A stretch of 64,000 nucleotides of DNA from Owenweeksia sp048267305 (GCA_048267305.1 JBLWXT010000007.1:62001-126000), one strand, 5' to 3'; positions 25,716 to 34,925 are shown, numbered from the stretch's first letter. Notes: generated by a model not told the origin, from the letters alone. Program-made: numbers and translations.

Positions 25716-26241
25716 GAATAAAGTAATCATAAGTGCCCTGTACGATGACGATGACGTACTACTATCGGGCGTAAAGCAAGTGAAGGAAAAGGGATATCAC
25801 ATCGAAGAGGTGTATTCTCCATTTCCGGTACACGGACTTGATCACGCCATGGGCCTCAAGCGTACGCGTATAGCTATTGCAGCTTTTATGTACGGATGTC
25901 TTGGTTTGGCAACTGCCATATCACTTACCTACGGTATGATGATAGTGGATTGGCCAATGAACATTGGTGGTAAACCCAGTTTTAGCTGGGGTGAAAACTT
26001 ACCGGCTTTTGTGCCGATTATGTTTGAGCTTACCGTGTTTTTTGCAGCTCACTTAATGGTGTGGACATTTTTTGTACGTAATGGAACGTACCCCGGAAGA
26101 AAAGCACAGAACCCTGATCCAAGAACTACTGATGACAAATTCCTTATGGAGGTTGAACTTGGTACAAAAGGAAGTAAGGAGGAATTGGTTTCTCTATTAC
26201 GTGGTTCGGGAGCTATCGAGATTAATGAAAATAGTAAATAG
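25702..26241 (+). CDS. actD: Alternative complex III subunit ActD (DUF3341)
   Basis: 179 residues. A cytoplasmic N-terminal domain contains the DUF3341 pattern ALYDDDDVLLSGVKQVKEKGYHIEEVYSPFPVHGLDHAMG. Two membrane helices follow (about 58-80 and 95-120), with the conserved loop WPMNIGGKPSFSWG. In solved ACIII structures ActD is a peripheral membrane subunit that contacts ActC. The start overlaps the actC end by 14 bp; actE follows after 9 bp. Length is typical. Confidence 0.95.
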   Translation: MHTTENKVIISALYDDDDVLLSGVKQVKEKGYHIEEVYSPFPVHGLDHAMGLKRTRIAIAAFMYGCLGLATAISLTYGMMIVDWPMNIGGKPSFSWGENLPAFVPIMFELTVFFAAHLMVWTFFVRNGTYPGRKAQNPDPRTTDDKFLMEVELGTKGSKEELVSLLRGSGAIEINENSK

Positions 26242-26250
26242 GAGCTACTG

Positions 26251-26889
26251 ATGCTAAAAAGAACTATTGTACATAGTGTTGCTGTTGCCATCGGAGGATT
26301 GGTGCTTGTAACCTCTTGCGCTGATGATTCCCGCGGACTGGAATATATGCCGGATATGTATCGCGGGCCAGCAGTTGAAACTTACCAACCCTTAGGTGAA
26401 GATGGGCATATCTCAGCAATGAAACCTGTAGAGGGTACCGTGCCAAGAGGTTTTATGAGCTATACGGCTTATGCGCCAGATCAGGCAGGATATGACTCTG
26501 CTAAGGAAACCCTTAAGATGCCTGAAAACTTCCCTAAGGATGAAGTAACCCTGGAGGAAGCGGCAAAGCTTTATGGTATTTTCTGTGCGCATTGCCACGG
26601 AGTTAAGGGAGACGGAAAGGGTATACTTGTAGAACGCGAGAAGTTTTTGGGCGTACCGTCCTATGCTGATCGGGATATCAATGCAGGCACTATTTTTCAC
26701 GTAGTAACCTATGGAAAAGGTGTTATGGGTTCTCATGCCTCTCAGCTTACCCCAAAGGAACGCTGGATGGTAACCGAGCATGTATTAAAACTTAAGGCCG
26801 AATTGTCGGGCGGTGCAGCACCTGCTGCAGGCGAGACTGCGGCAGCTATAGCTGATACTACTGTAGCAACAGAACAAATAACTAACTAA
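26251..26889 (+). CDS. actE: Alternative complex III mono-haem cytochrome c subunit ActE
   Basis: 212 residues. A lipoprotein signal with the probable lipidated C23 (LVTSC) tethers it to the periplasmic face. A single haem motif, CAHCH, is at 112-116, with a candidate axial Met in GKGVMGSHASQLT near 157. The C-terminus is an Ala-rich tail. In ACIII ActE is one possible exit for electrons to a soluble carrier or to the oxidase. It lies between actD (9 bp) and actF (26 bp). Confidence 0.94.
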   Translation: MLKRTIVHSVAVAIGGLVLVTSCADDSRGLEYMPDMYRGPAVETYQPLGEDGHISAMKPVEGTVPRGFMSYTAYAPDQAGYDSAKETLKMPENFPKDEVTLEEAAKLYGIFCAHCHGVKGDGKGILVEREKFLGVPSYADRDINAGTIFHVVTYGKGVMGSHASQLTPKERWMVTEHVLKLKAELSGGAAPAAGETAAAIADTTVATEQITN

Positions 26890-26915
26890 GGATAAATTCT
26901 TAATAAGTACAACAG

Positions 26916-28355
26916 ATGTTTGAATTTACCGGAAAATTAAAGACCCTTTCAATTATTCTGATAATTATCGGGGCTATTTCAGTAGGTGCCAGCTTTATGA
27001 TGGGCGGAGGAGATCATCATGCAGATGCGGGCCACGATACACATTCAGAGGCTGCGGCTGAAGGAGATGGGCATGCTACAGACGATGCACATCACGCAGG
27101 TGGTGAACTTACGGAGCATGATTTACACGAAATGTATGCTGCGCCAGACAACACTACCTATCACAAAACAGCTTCGAGGGCTACACCCGAAAATAACCAC
27201 TTTAGGTTAACGGAAGATAATAAGGCCAGTGCTGAGAAGATCCACCACCAAAGAGAAAATAAGCCATGGGCTAATCTATTGGTAAATAACTTTTTCTTCC
27301 TGGCAGTTTCACTAGGAGCGCTGTTTTTTATGGCAGTACAATATGCAGCTCAGGTGGGATGGAGCGCTGTAGTATTGCGCGTGATGGAGGCCATGACAAC
27401 TTACCTGTGGATCCCTATGGTAATAATGTTGGTACTTATCCTTACCGGAATGGGCCACATCGGAGGAAACCACCTATGGCACTGGATGGCAGAAGGTATT
27501 ATGGACCCCAATAGCGATCATTACGATGAGATTATCGCTGGTAAAGAAGGATTCCTTAATAACCCATTTTACATTGCTCGTACCCTGTTGTATTTTCTGG
27601 GTTGGGTAGGTGGTGCCATGCTACTTAGAAAAATGAGCATGAAAATGGAAAATAACGCGGCTCAGGCCCCGGCCATTTGGAAGAAGATGAGAAACTGGTC
27701 TGCTGGTTTTCTTGTATTCTTTGCAGTAACATCTTCTACCAGTGCATGGGATTATATCATGAGTATAGACACACACTGGTTTAGTACATTATTTGGCTGG
27801 TATATTTTTGCAGGTATGTTTGTAAGTGCACTTACCGTACTTACACTTATTACACTGTACCTTAAAAGCAAGGGATATTTACCAGAGGTTAATCATAGCC
27901 ACATTCAGGATTTAGGTAAGTTTATGTTTGCCTTCTCTGTATTTTGGACTTACCTATGGTTCTCACAGTTTATGTTGATTTGGTATTCAAACATACCTGA
28001 AGAGGTAACTTACTATATGGCCCGCTGGGGTGAGTACAAGGTGTTATTCTTTACCATGGTAGCCTTAAACTTCCTTTTCCCTATTATGATATTAATGAGC
28101 CGCGATAGCAAGAGAAACTATGGTTTCCTTATAACTGCGGGTATTATTATGGTAATCGGACACTGGTTGGATGTTTTCATCCTTATTATGCCAGGATCTG
28201 TGGGTGGTGAGTGGAGCTTAGGACTTATTCAGATTGGTACTTTCCTTGGATTCGCTGGACTGTTCATCTTTGTGGTATTCAGCGCGCTTGCCAAGCGTAA
28301 CCTGATGCCGGTGAACCACCCGATGTTGGAGGAAAGCAAGCATTTTCATTTATAA
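26916..28355 (+). CDS. actF: Alternative complex III membrane subunit ActF
   Basis: 479 residues and about ten membrane helices; the second NrfD-like integral subunit of ACIII, paralogous to ActC. Conserved stretches include NKPWANLLVNNFFFLAVSLG and DYIMSIDTHWFSTLFGWYIF. Odd feature: right after helix 1 (~10-30) there is a His/Asp/Ala-rich segment with nine His between residues 34 and 71. That could bind metal or be a spacer. coxB begins 21 bp downstream, physically linking complex III to its oxidase. Confidence 0.94.
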   Translation: MFEFTGKLKTLSIILIIIGAISVGASFMMGGGDHHADAGHDTHSEAAAEGDGHATDDAHHAGGELTEHDLHEMYAAPDNTTYHKTASRATPENNHFRLTEDNKASAEKIHHQRENKPWANLLVNNFFFLAVSLGALFFMAVQYAAQVGWSAVVLRVMEAMTTYLWIPMVIMLVLILTGMGHIGGNHLWHWMAEGIMDPNSDHYDEIIAGKEGFLNNPFYIARTLLYFLGWVGGAMLLRKMSMKMENNAAQAPAIWKKMRNWSAGFLVFFAVTSSTSAWDYIMSIDTHWFSTLFGWYIFAGMFVSALTVLTLITLYLKSKGYLPEVNHSHIQDLGKFMFAFSVFWTYLWFSQFMLIWYSNIPEEVTYYMARWGEYKVLFFTMVALNFLFPIMILMSRDSKRNYGFLITAGIIMVIGHWLDVFILIMPGSVGGEWSLGLIQIGTFLGFAGLFIFVVFSALAKRNLMPVNHPMLEESKHFHL

Positions 28356-28376
28356 AATATAAAGAGCGAGAAAGGA

Positions 28377-29408
28377 ATGGAGACTCTTCTAATCATAGTT
28401 GTTGGAATACTTGGACTGATAGCCTTGGGCCAAATTGTCAGAATTTTCGAATTGTCCTCTCTTGTAAGAGGTAAGGGCGATGAAAATGATGTGAATGATT
28501 CAGACAACCGTACACACGGAATGCTGTTGCTTATAGCAGGAATAGTATTAATCGGTACCTTCATTTGGATGATGGTGGAATACTCTAGTGTTCTTTTGCC
28601 AAGGTCCGCTTCCGAGCACGGTGATGAGATCGATAACCTTTGGAATATTTCCATGGGGCTTATCGTGGTTGTATTCTTTATCACTCAACCCATTTTGTTC
28701 TATTTCGGATATAGGTTTAGAGGAAGTAAGAATCGCAAAGCCGTTTATATAGAGCACAATAACAAACTCGAGTTTATCTGGACAATTGTGCCGGCTGTAG
28801 TTTTAGCAGGGCTTATTATTTATGGGCTTACAACCTGGAGTGATGTTATGAACCCTGATGTTTCTGAGGAAGAGCCACTGGAAATAGAGATATACGCCAA
28901 GCAGTTTGGCTGGACCGCCAGATATGCTGGAGAGGATAATAAGCTCGGTTATGCGCATGTAGGCATGATAGAAGGTGCAAATGAACTTGGAGTTGATATT
29001 AATGATGAGAGTTCCTTGGATGACGTGATAGTGAAGGAACTTCACTTACCTGTTGGAAGAAGAGTGGTTCTCAGGTTTAGAAGTCAGGATGTAATTCACT
29101 CTGCTTACATGCCTCAGTTTAGAGTTCAAATGAATTGTGTGCCTGGTACCAAAACCCACTTTAGCTTTATTCCTTCGGTAACCACAGCGGATATGCGTAA
29201 GGAGGAATTCGTAATTGAAAAGGTAAGGAACATAAACGAAATCAGGGCTGAAAAGGGTGAAGACCCTTATGAGTACGATTATATCTTGCTGTGTAACAAA
29301 ATCTGTGGTGCCGCTCACTATAGCATGCAAATGAAGATAGTAGTGGAAACTCAGGAAGAGTATGATAAGTGGATGAGCGAACAAAAGTCGTTTGCTGAGG
29401 CGTTGTAA
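28377..29408 (+). CDS. coxB: Cytochrome c oxidase subunit II
   Basis: CuA-bearing subunit that takes electrons for the oxidase. 343 residues. The usual two-helix hairpin (~88-115 and 130-152) is preceded by two extra N-terminal hydrophobic segments (~3-22 and ~47-68), so the membrane part is larger than the textbook form. CuA ligands are visible: H241, C306, C310, H314 and M317 (CNKICGAAHYSM). The position usually held by Glu in CxExC, which also ligates Mg in canonical oxidases, is K308. It lies between actF and coxA. Confidence 0.95.
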   Translation: METLLIIVVGILGLIALGQIVRIFELSSLVRGKGDENDVNDSDNRTHGMLLLIAGIVLIGTFIWMMVEYSSVLLPRSASEHGDEIDNLWNISMGLIVVVFFITQPILFYFGYRFRGSKNRKAVYIEHNNKLEFIWTIVPAVVLAGLIIYGLTTWSDVMNPDVSEEEPLEIEIYAKQFGWTARYAGEDNKLGYAHVGMIEGANELGVDINDESSLDDVIVKELHLPVGRRVVLRFRSQDVIHSAYMPQFRVQMNCVPGTKTHFSFIPSVTTADMRKEEFVIEKVRNINEIRAEKGEDPYEYDYILLCNKICGAAHYSMQMKIVVETQEEYDKWMSEQKSFAEAL

Positions 29409-29443
29409 TTTTTATTAGCTGATTTAAAAGAAGATTGAAGGAT

Positions 29444-31222
29444 ATGGCACATGATGAATCACACGATCACGAGCATCATCACAAAGTAACTTTCTGGAAT
29501 AAGTATGTTTTCAGTGAAGATCATAAAATGATCTCCAAGCAATTCCTTATTACAGGGATGATAATGGGAATCATTGGCGTTACTATGTCATTGCTTTTTA
29601 GATTGCAACTGGCCTGGCCGGAAAAAGAGTGGCCCATTTTTGAAGCCCTTATGGGTAAGTGGGGTGCTGATGGCATAATGGACCCCAATATCTACCTTGC
29701 TCTGGTTACCATTCATGGTACCATCATGGTATTCTTTGTACTTACTGCCGGACTTAGTGGCACCTTTTCCAACCTGTTGATTCCACTTCAAGTTGGTGCA
29801 CGTGATATGGCATCTGGCTTTATGAATATGCTTTCTTACTGGTTCTTCTTTGCTTCCAGTATTGTAATGATTGCTTCACTTTTTGTTGAAAGTGGCCCCG
29901 CTTCAGCCGGTTGGACAGTTTATCCTCCGCTAAGTGCCTTGCCTCAGGCTATTCCCGGCTCCGGTATGGGTATGACGCTTTGGTTGATTAGCATCGCGCT
30001 GTTTATTGTGTCTTCACTTTTAGGAGGTATTAACTATATTGTTACAGTTTTGAACCTCAGAACAAAAGGGATGTCAATGACAAGATTGCCTCTTACCATC
30101 TGGGCATTCTTTGTAACTGCTATCCTAGGGGTACTTTCTTTCCCTGTTCTTTTCTCAGCAGCATTACTTTTGATCTTCGACCGTAGTTTCGGTACTAGCT
30201 TTTATCTATCGGATATCATGGTAGGTAGTGAGTTGCTGACTAACTCAGGTGGAAGCCCAATATTATTCCAGCACTTGTTCTGGTTCCTTGGACACCCGGA
30301 GGTTTATATCATCTTATTACCTGCTTTGGGTATTACATCCGAAGTTATTTCAACCAATGCCCGTAAGCCTATCTTTGGTTACCGCGCGATGGTAGGGTCT
30401 ATACTTGCAATTGCATTCCTGTCCTTTATCGTATGGGGGCACCATATGTTTGTAACCGGTATGAATCCGTTCCTCGGTTCGGTGTTTACATTTACCACAC
30501 TCCTTATTGCGATACCATCTGCTGTAAAGGCATTTAACTACATAACAACACTATGGCAGGGTAACTTGCGCCTTACACCAGCCATGTTGTTCTCTATCGG
30601 TTTGGTTTCAACATTTATCACTGGAGGTCTTACTGGTCTTATCCTTGGAGATTCTGCCCTTGATATTAACGTACACGATACCTACTTCGTGGTGGCTCAC
30701 TTCCACATTGTAATGGGGCTATCGGCCATCTTCGGGATGTTTGCCGGGGTGTACCATTGGTTCCCACGTATGTTTGGCCGCAGAATGATTAAGAGCCTTG
30801 GCTACATTCACTTCTGGATCACCTTTGTATGTGCCTACGGTGTGTTTATGCCCATGCACTTCTTAGGTATGGCGGGGCTTCCACGTAGATATTATACCAA
30901 TACCGCTTTCCCGATGTTTGATGACCTTGCGGATATCAACGTATTGATAAGTGTATTTGCTATTGTAGGTGGATTGGCACAGGTAGCCTTTATCTTCAAC
31001 TTCTTTTACAGTGCTTTAAGAGGTCAGAAGTCGGAGCAAAACCCATGGAAATCCAATACCTTGGAATGGACTGCTCCTGTAGAACACCTACATGGAAACT
31101 GGCCGGGAGAACTTCCTACTGTTTACCGCTGGCCTTATGACTATAGCAAGCCTGGTATGGAAGAAGACTTTGTGCCGCAGAACGTTCCCATTATGGAAGG
31201 TGAAGTAGAAACGGGGCATTAA
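29444..31222 (+). CDS. coxA: Cytochrome c oxidase subunit I
   Basis: Catalytic haem-copper subunit that reduces O2 to water and pumps protons. 592 residues from the ATG at 29444; the nominal frame opens three codons earlier at TTG. Motifs: WFLGHPEVYI (CuB His, cross-linked Tyr and the A1-type Glu), WGHHMFVTGM (CuB His pair), VHDTYFVVAHFHIVMG (haem ligands). The presence of E in GHPEVY points to the A1 type. The N-terminus is His-rich (HDESHDHEHHH). Last gene of act-cox, followed by a terminator. Subunit III and IV genes are 25 kb away at 56-58 kb. Confidence 0.97.
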   Translation: MAHDESHDHEHHHKVTFWNKYVFSEDHKMISKQFLITGMIMGIIGVTMSLLFRLQLAWPEKEWPIFEALMGKWGADGIMDPNIYLALVTIHGTIMVFFVLTAGLSGTFSNLLIPLQVGARDMASGFMNMLSYWFFFASSIVMIASLFVESGPASAGWTVYPPLSALPQAIPGSGMGMTLWLISIALFIVSSLLGGINYIVTVLNLRTKGMSMTRLPLTIWAFFVTAILGVLSFPVLFSAALLLIFDRSFGTSFYLSDIMVGSELLTNSGGSPILFQHLFWFLGHPEVYIILLPALGITSEVISTNARKPIFGYRAMVGSILAIAFLSFIVWGHHMFVTGMNPFLGSVFTFTTLLIAIPSAVKAFNYITTLWQGNLRLTPAMLFSIGLVSTFITGGLTGLILGDSALDINVHDTYFVVAHFHIVMGLSAIFGMFAGVYHWFPRMFGRRMIKSLGYIHFWITFVCAYGVFMPMHFLGMAGLPRRYYTNTAFPMFDDLADINVLISVFAIVGGLAQVAFIFNFFYSALRGQKSEQNPWKSNTLEWTAPVEHLHGNWPGELPTVYRWPYDYSKPGMEEDFVPQNVPIMEGEVETGH

Positions 31223-31246
31223 CCCAACTACATATTTATAAAATTG

Positions 31247-31280
31247 AAACCCTGAGGATCTAGATTCTCAGGGTTTTTTG
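31247..31280 (+). terminator. Terminator of the act-cox operon
   Basis: A 9-bp stem (AACCCTGAG / CTCAGGGTT) around a self-complementary ATCTAGAT core, followed by TTTTTT, 25 bp after the coxA stop. Confidence 0.9.
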
Positions 31281-31337
31281 TGTTTATAGGATTTCATTCA
31301 AGCATCAATATTCTTATTCTGTAGCCGTATATTAATG

Positions 31338-31370
31338 TTGTAAATTTGAAATCGTATTTAAAATTTACAA
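31338..31370. repeat. 10-bp inverted repeat over the DUF4143 promoter
   Basis: Perfect arms TTGTAAATTT (31338-31347) and AAATTTACAA (31361-31370) are separated by 13 bp. The left arm covers nearly all of a TAAATTTG -7 box, and the right arm ends 2 bp before the ATG. The position suits an operator or an RNA hairpin that masks the start codon. Confidence 0.7.
31341..31348 (+). promoter_or_regulatory. -7 box (TAAATTTG) for the DUF4143 ATPase
   Basis: A TAnnTTTG match 24 bp before the ATG at 31373, embedded in the left arm of the inverted repeat. It argues that the in-frame TTG at 31346 is not the start. Confidence 0.55.
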
Positions 31371-31372
31371 CA

Positions 31373-32527
31373 ATGAATATTGTTAGGAATGCCACTAAAG
31401 AGTGCATTGATATCCTAAATCAGTTTCCGGTTTTGGGCTTGGTAGGCCCCAGGCAGTGTGGCAAAACCACTCTAGCTAAAGCTTTAATGGAAACCGCAAA
31501 TAGGGATGCCATATACCTGGATTTGGAGGATCCCCGTGATTTGGCCAAAATCAATGACCCGGAACTTTACCTATCCCAAAAAATGGAGAGTCTGGTGATG
31601 ATTGATGAAATACAGCACCGATCGGATTTGTTTAATCTGCTGCGTTCCAACATTGACCGCAAGCGTACAGCAGGGCGCTTTATAATATTAGGGAGTGCAT
31701 CACCAGATTTGCTTCGTGGGTCAGCTGATTCTTTAGCGGGTAGAATTGCGTATGTAGAGCTTAGCCCTTTTGGCTGGGATGAAATAAAGCACTTGGTAAG
31801 CGTAAACCAACATTGGCTAAAAGGTGGTTTCCCTGATGCCTTACTTACCAAAACCGAAAAGGAAACCGAGCGCTGGCACAAAAACTATCTTCAAACGTAT
31901 GTGCAGCGCGATTTGGGCCTGTTGGGGCTTAACATTTCTCCCACTCTGGCAAACCGCTTGATGAGTATGCTCAGCCACCTTCACGGTGAGCTGATGAACT
32001 TCTCTAATCTCGGACGTTCATTGGGGATTACTTCAAATACGGCAAAATCATACGTCAACTTTCTAACAGAGAGTTTTGTTATTAGAGAACTGCAACCCTT
32101 TCATACTAACACAAAAAAGAGACTGGTAAAGGCCCCAAAGTTCTTCTATCGCGATTCCGGCTTGCTCCACTACATTCATAGGATTAGTGAAGTAGGGGAA
32201 CTTATTGGAAATCCCATTGCAGGGAAATCATGGGAAGGATATGTGATAGAAGAGATAGCGCGAAAAGTAGGCGATAAGTACGACTTGTTTTTTTATCGTA
32301 CCCAACGTGGTGCCGAGTGTGACCTGGTACTTTGCCAGAATATGGTGCCCAAAATAACGGTTGAAATAAAGCTGAGCAATTCCCCTAAGGTGAGCCGTGG
32401 ATACACCGAGTCCATCCATGACCTAAAAGCGGGGCAGAATTTTATTGTTACTCCAAGTACGGAACGTTTCCCACTATCAGAGGAAGTAGAAGCCATAGGC
32501 TTTGAGGAGTTTTTGGGAATACTATAG
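31373..32527 (+). CDS. AAA ATPase with C-terminal DUF4143 domain
   Basis: 384 residues from the ATG at 31373. The AAA_14-type N-terminal domain has Walker A GPRQCGKTT (~23-31), Walker B-like LVMIDEIQH and sensor-like FIILGSASPDLL. DUF4143 (~175-350) includes the winged-helix-like GITSNTAKSYVNFL and the nuclease-like FYRTQRGAECDLVL ... ITVEIK. The D-x14-ExK-type spacing recalls PD-(D/E)xK folds, but activity is not shown. The family is abundant and mobile in Bacteroidota and has no settled function. It is a single gene between the act-cox terminator and a bidirectional terminator, with a palindromic promoter region. Confidence 0.88.
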   Translation: MNIVRNATKECIDILNQFPVLGLVGPRQCGKTTLAKALMETANRDAIYLDLEDPRDLAKINDPELYLSQKMESLVMIDEIQHRSDLFNLLRSNIDRKRTAGRFIILGSASPDLLRGSADSLAGRIAYVELSPFGWDEIKHLVSVNQHWLKGGFPDALLTKTEKETERWHKNYLQTYVQRDLGLLGLNISPTLANRLMSMLSHLHGELMNFSNLGRSLGITSNTAKSYVNFLTESFVIRELQPFHTNTKKRLVKAPKFFYRDSGLLHYIHRISEVGELIGNPIAGKSWEGYVIEEIARKVGDKYDLFFYRTQRGAECDLVLCQNMVPKITVEIKLSNSPKVSRGYTESIHDLKAGQNFIVTPSTERFPLSEEVEAIGFEEFLGIL

Positions 32528-32662
32528 GTTAACCGAGAAAAGCCAGTTTTTGATTATAGAAACTGTAAAACTCAAATAGTTGTTTTTTAAATTCCGATTA
32601 AATGCATAGGCTGATGGATGCCGATTGTTGTGCTTCCTTAAGGCTACAAAGCTTGTGACAAA

Positions 32663-32697
32663 AAAAGCCGCCCGAAAATTACTTTCAGGCGGCTTTT
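32663..32697. terminator. Bidirectional terminator
   Basis: A long stem (AAAAGCCGCCCGAAA against TTTCAGGCGGCTTTT, one mismatch) with a 5-nt loop, between the plus-strand DUF4143 gene and the convergent secreted protein gene. Confidence 0.88.
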
Positions 32698-32719
32698 AAA
32701 AATTTATCAAAGTGTATTA

Positions 32720-34774
32720 TTACTCCACTACCAATCTATGAGATTCCGTAAAATCTTCTCCTTTTACATTTACAATATAAACGCCCTCGGCCCAGTTTTG
32801 GGTATTTAGCTCAATAAGATCTTCGCTATTTCGGTTAGTGTATGTATTTGCAAAAACCTCTTTTCCAGCCATGTTCATTACCGATATCTCTATAGTAGAT
32901 GTGTTGTGATTTACCTGAATATTGGTATAACCTGATTGTGTAGGGTTGGGGAATAATCTAACCTTAGCGTCAGGGCCTAAAAGTATTTGAGTAATAGATA
33001 CATTCGTTCCGCTTACAAATCCATTACTGATGGCCTCGGCTACAGTGGTTCCGCTTCCATTGTCTATTTGTCCATTAGGTTTAATCAACATGCCGGCAAT
33101 GTGCATATTTTCAATGTTCCAACTTGGGTCAATAGGGAACCAAAAGTTCAAAGTGTGAACATCGTTGGCATTTACAACAGCGGGAAAGCTTTTTGGCTCA
33201 CCAGTAAAGCTTGGGCTTATAGCCCTGCCTACATGGTGATACATCATTTGGCTTGCGGGTACTGTGGCCGGTAGCGTGGCCCAATTGGTTCCATCTGGGG
33301 CAAATAGGTCACCATTTCCTCCACCAGCATAATAATTGGTCTGTCCATAATTGCTTGCAGTTCCTGTTACACTGTCTTCGGTAAGTACACAAGCCAGTTT
33401 CCAGCCACTGGAGGCAGCAGCCTTGAAATCAGCAGTAATGGAAACATGAAGATCACCAGTTACACTATCAATCTTTGCCCCGTTTACCAAAAATGCGGTT
33501 GGAGCCTCAGTAAGGTTGTTATTCACATCTTCCCAAATAGCACTTGGATCGATATCTGTTCCACGATCAACCAATGCACTGGGGTATCCGGAGATGAATG
33601 CTCCTATACCACCGTCATATACAGCGTTTACCATTGGATCGCCATTATGTACGGCTATCCCTTGGGCAAAGCCATGATAGTCTCTGGCCAGGAAATCCAT
33701 GGCAACGGTTCCTCTTGGGCACCATCCACACCAGGTTCCGGTGGCTTCTTCTACAATCACCATTTTTCCCGCAGCAGGAACTATGGGTTTAAAGCTTATC
33801 GTCTTACTGTCGTCAGCCGGATGGCCATCAGCACCTAGTCCGTTTACATTAGAAACGGTAGCGGTAATGGTGTTGGAGTTACTGCTAATCATTATTCCTG
33901 CACTCATCTCTACATCATAAGTACCCATGGAAGGGATGCTAACGTTGGTTACTGTTTCAGTAATTTGACTTCCATTGTAATCTACAGCAAGGTCAAAGGA
34001 GGTGATTGTGGTGGTACCTAAGTTCTTAATTTGAACTACAGGTGTGTTGCTGGCACCAACAATGGTAACGTTTCCAAGGTCTATGTAATAGGCTGAAGCG
34101 TTTACTGCCGGTAAGGTGAATGGTGTATGGCTAAAGCTTACATCATCTATCCAAAAGGTGGCTAGATTATTCCCACCCAGAGTAGTACTGTTGGTGGGGT
34201 AGATGTCTATAGAGGCAACTTGGTTTTCATCATTCTGAAAGCTTCCCTGTGAAACGCCATCGAGAAAAACTTCCCATAAATTGGTATTGAGATTAACTTC
34301 CAGTTTAAAGGTAAACCAGGTATCCATAGGAAAAGGAACCTTAATTACTTGATTGGATTGATGTGAAACATACATGATGCTATCCTGAGTAAACTGGCAA
34401 TCCAAAGCCCAGGTAGTACCTATTACGGCCTCGGCCTGAAAATTGAAATAAGCGCCTTTGCCGCTGGGGATGTATAAGTCATGCTCATATACAAAGTCTC
34501 CCGTATTATGTGCAGCACCAAATTCCAGTACTACATCCTGTGGCCCGCCTGTGGCTACAGTTGAATTAAAGTAAATAGAGTTGTTTCCGCTACTGGCTTG
34601 AGTGGCGTCCACCTGGGCATCTTCAGTAGTACCAACAGTGCCACTCCAGGTGGTCCAGTTCGGGTCTTCCACACCTATGTAGTCTCCTACCGTTAGGGTG
34701 TCGAAATTCTGGGTGTACTGTGCGTTAAGACAATAGCTTGCCATAACAGTAAGTAACAAGTATATTTTTTTCAT
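32720..34774 (-). CDS. T9SS-secreted protein with Omp28/thioredoxin-like CGWC domain
   Basis: 684 residues. A signal peptide (~1-18, SYCLNA) is followed by a LamG-like beta-sandwich (~20-218, from TQNFDTLTVGDY to FWIDDVSFSH), a CARDB/Ig-like domain (~225-330), and an Omp28-type domain (~335-560) with the redox-like motif TGTWCGWCPRG (C349, C352). A type A sorting domain closes it (~605-684, LFPNPTQSGY). Omp28 domains have a thioredoxin-like fold, so surface disulfide exchange is plausible but unproven. It is the close relative of the 690-residue protein at 41005-43077. Monocistronic. Confidence 0.85.
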   Translation of the reverse strand: MKKIYLLLTVMASYCLNAQYTQNFDTLTVGDYIGVEDPNWTTWSGTVGTTEDAQVDATQASSGNNSIYFNSTVATGGPQDVVLEFGAAHNTGDFVYEHDLYIPSGKGAYFNFQAEAVIGTTWALDCQFTQDSIMYVSHQSNQVIKVPFPMDTWFTFKLEVNLNTNLWEVFLDGVSQGSFQNDENQVASIDIYPTNSTTLGGNNLATFWIDDVSFSHTPFTLPAVNASAYYIDLGNVTIVGASNTPVVQIKNLGTTTITSFDLAVDYNGSQITETVTNVSIPSMGTYDVEMSAGIMISSNSNTITATVSNVNGLGADGHPADDSKTISFKPIVPAAGKMVIVEEATGTWCGWCPRGTVAMDFLARDYHGFAQGIAVHNGDPMVNAVYDGGIGAFISGYPSALVDRGTDIDPSAIWEDVNNNLTEAPTAFLVNGAKIDSVTGDLHVSITADFKAAASSGWKLACVLTEDSVTGTASNYGQTNYYAGGGNGDLFAPDGTNWATLPATVPASQMMYHHVGRAISPSFTGEPKSFPAVVNANDVHTLNFWFPIDPSWNIENMHIAGMLIKPNGQIDNGSGTTVAEAISNGFVSGTNVSITQILLGPDAKVRLFPNPTQSGYTNIQVNHNTSTIEISVMNMAGKEVFANTYTNRNSEDLIELNTQNWAEGVYIVNVKGEDFTESHRLVVE

Positions 34775-34900
34775 AAATTAAAAAATTAGTTATACAGAAA
34801 TTAGGGATTTGCTAATGTAAGAATATCAGTTCGGCAAACTACTTATTAATGATTCTTCAAAACCTTTTGTGGGTTTAAATATCTCTGGTGATGTTCCTGC

Positions 34901-34908
34901 TATATTTG
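34901..34908 (+). promoter_or_regulatory. -7 box (TATATTTG) for ruvB
   Basis: A TAnnTTTG match 17 bp before the ATG at 34926. It lies inside the longer GTG-initiated frame and supports the downstream ATG as the true start. Confidence 0.6.
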
Positions 34909-34925
34909 CAGCAAATCCCAATGGA

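Noticed and set aside
31346..31372. Upstream TTG start for the DUF4143 gene
   Set aside because: The TTG overlaps the TAAATTTG box; the ATG at 31373 starts the conserved N-terminus.
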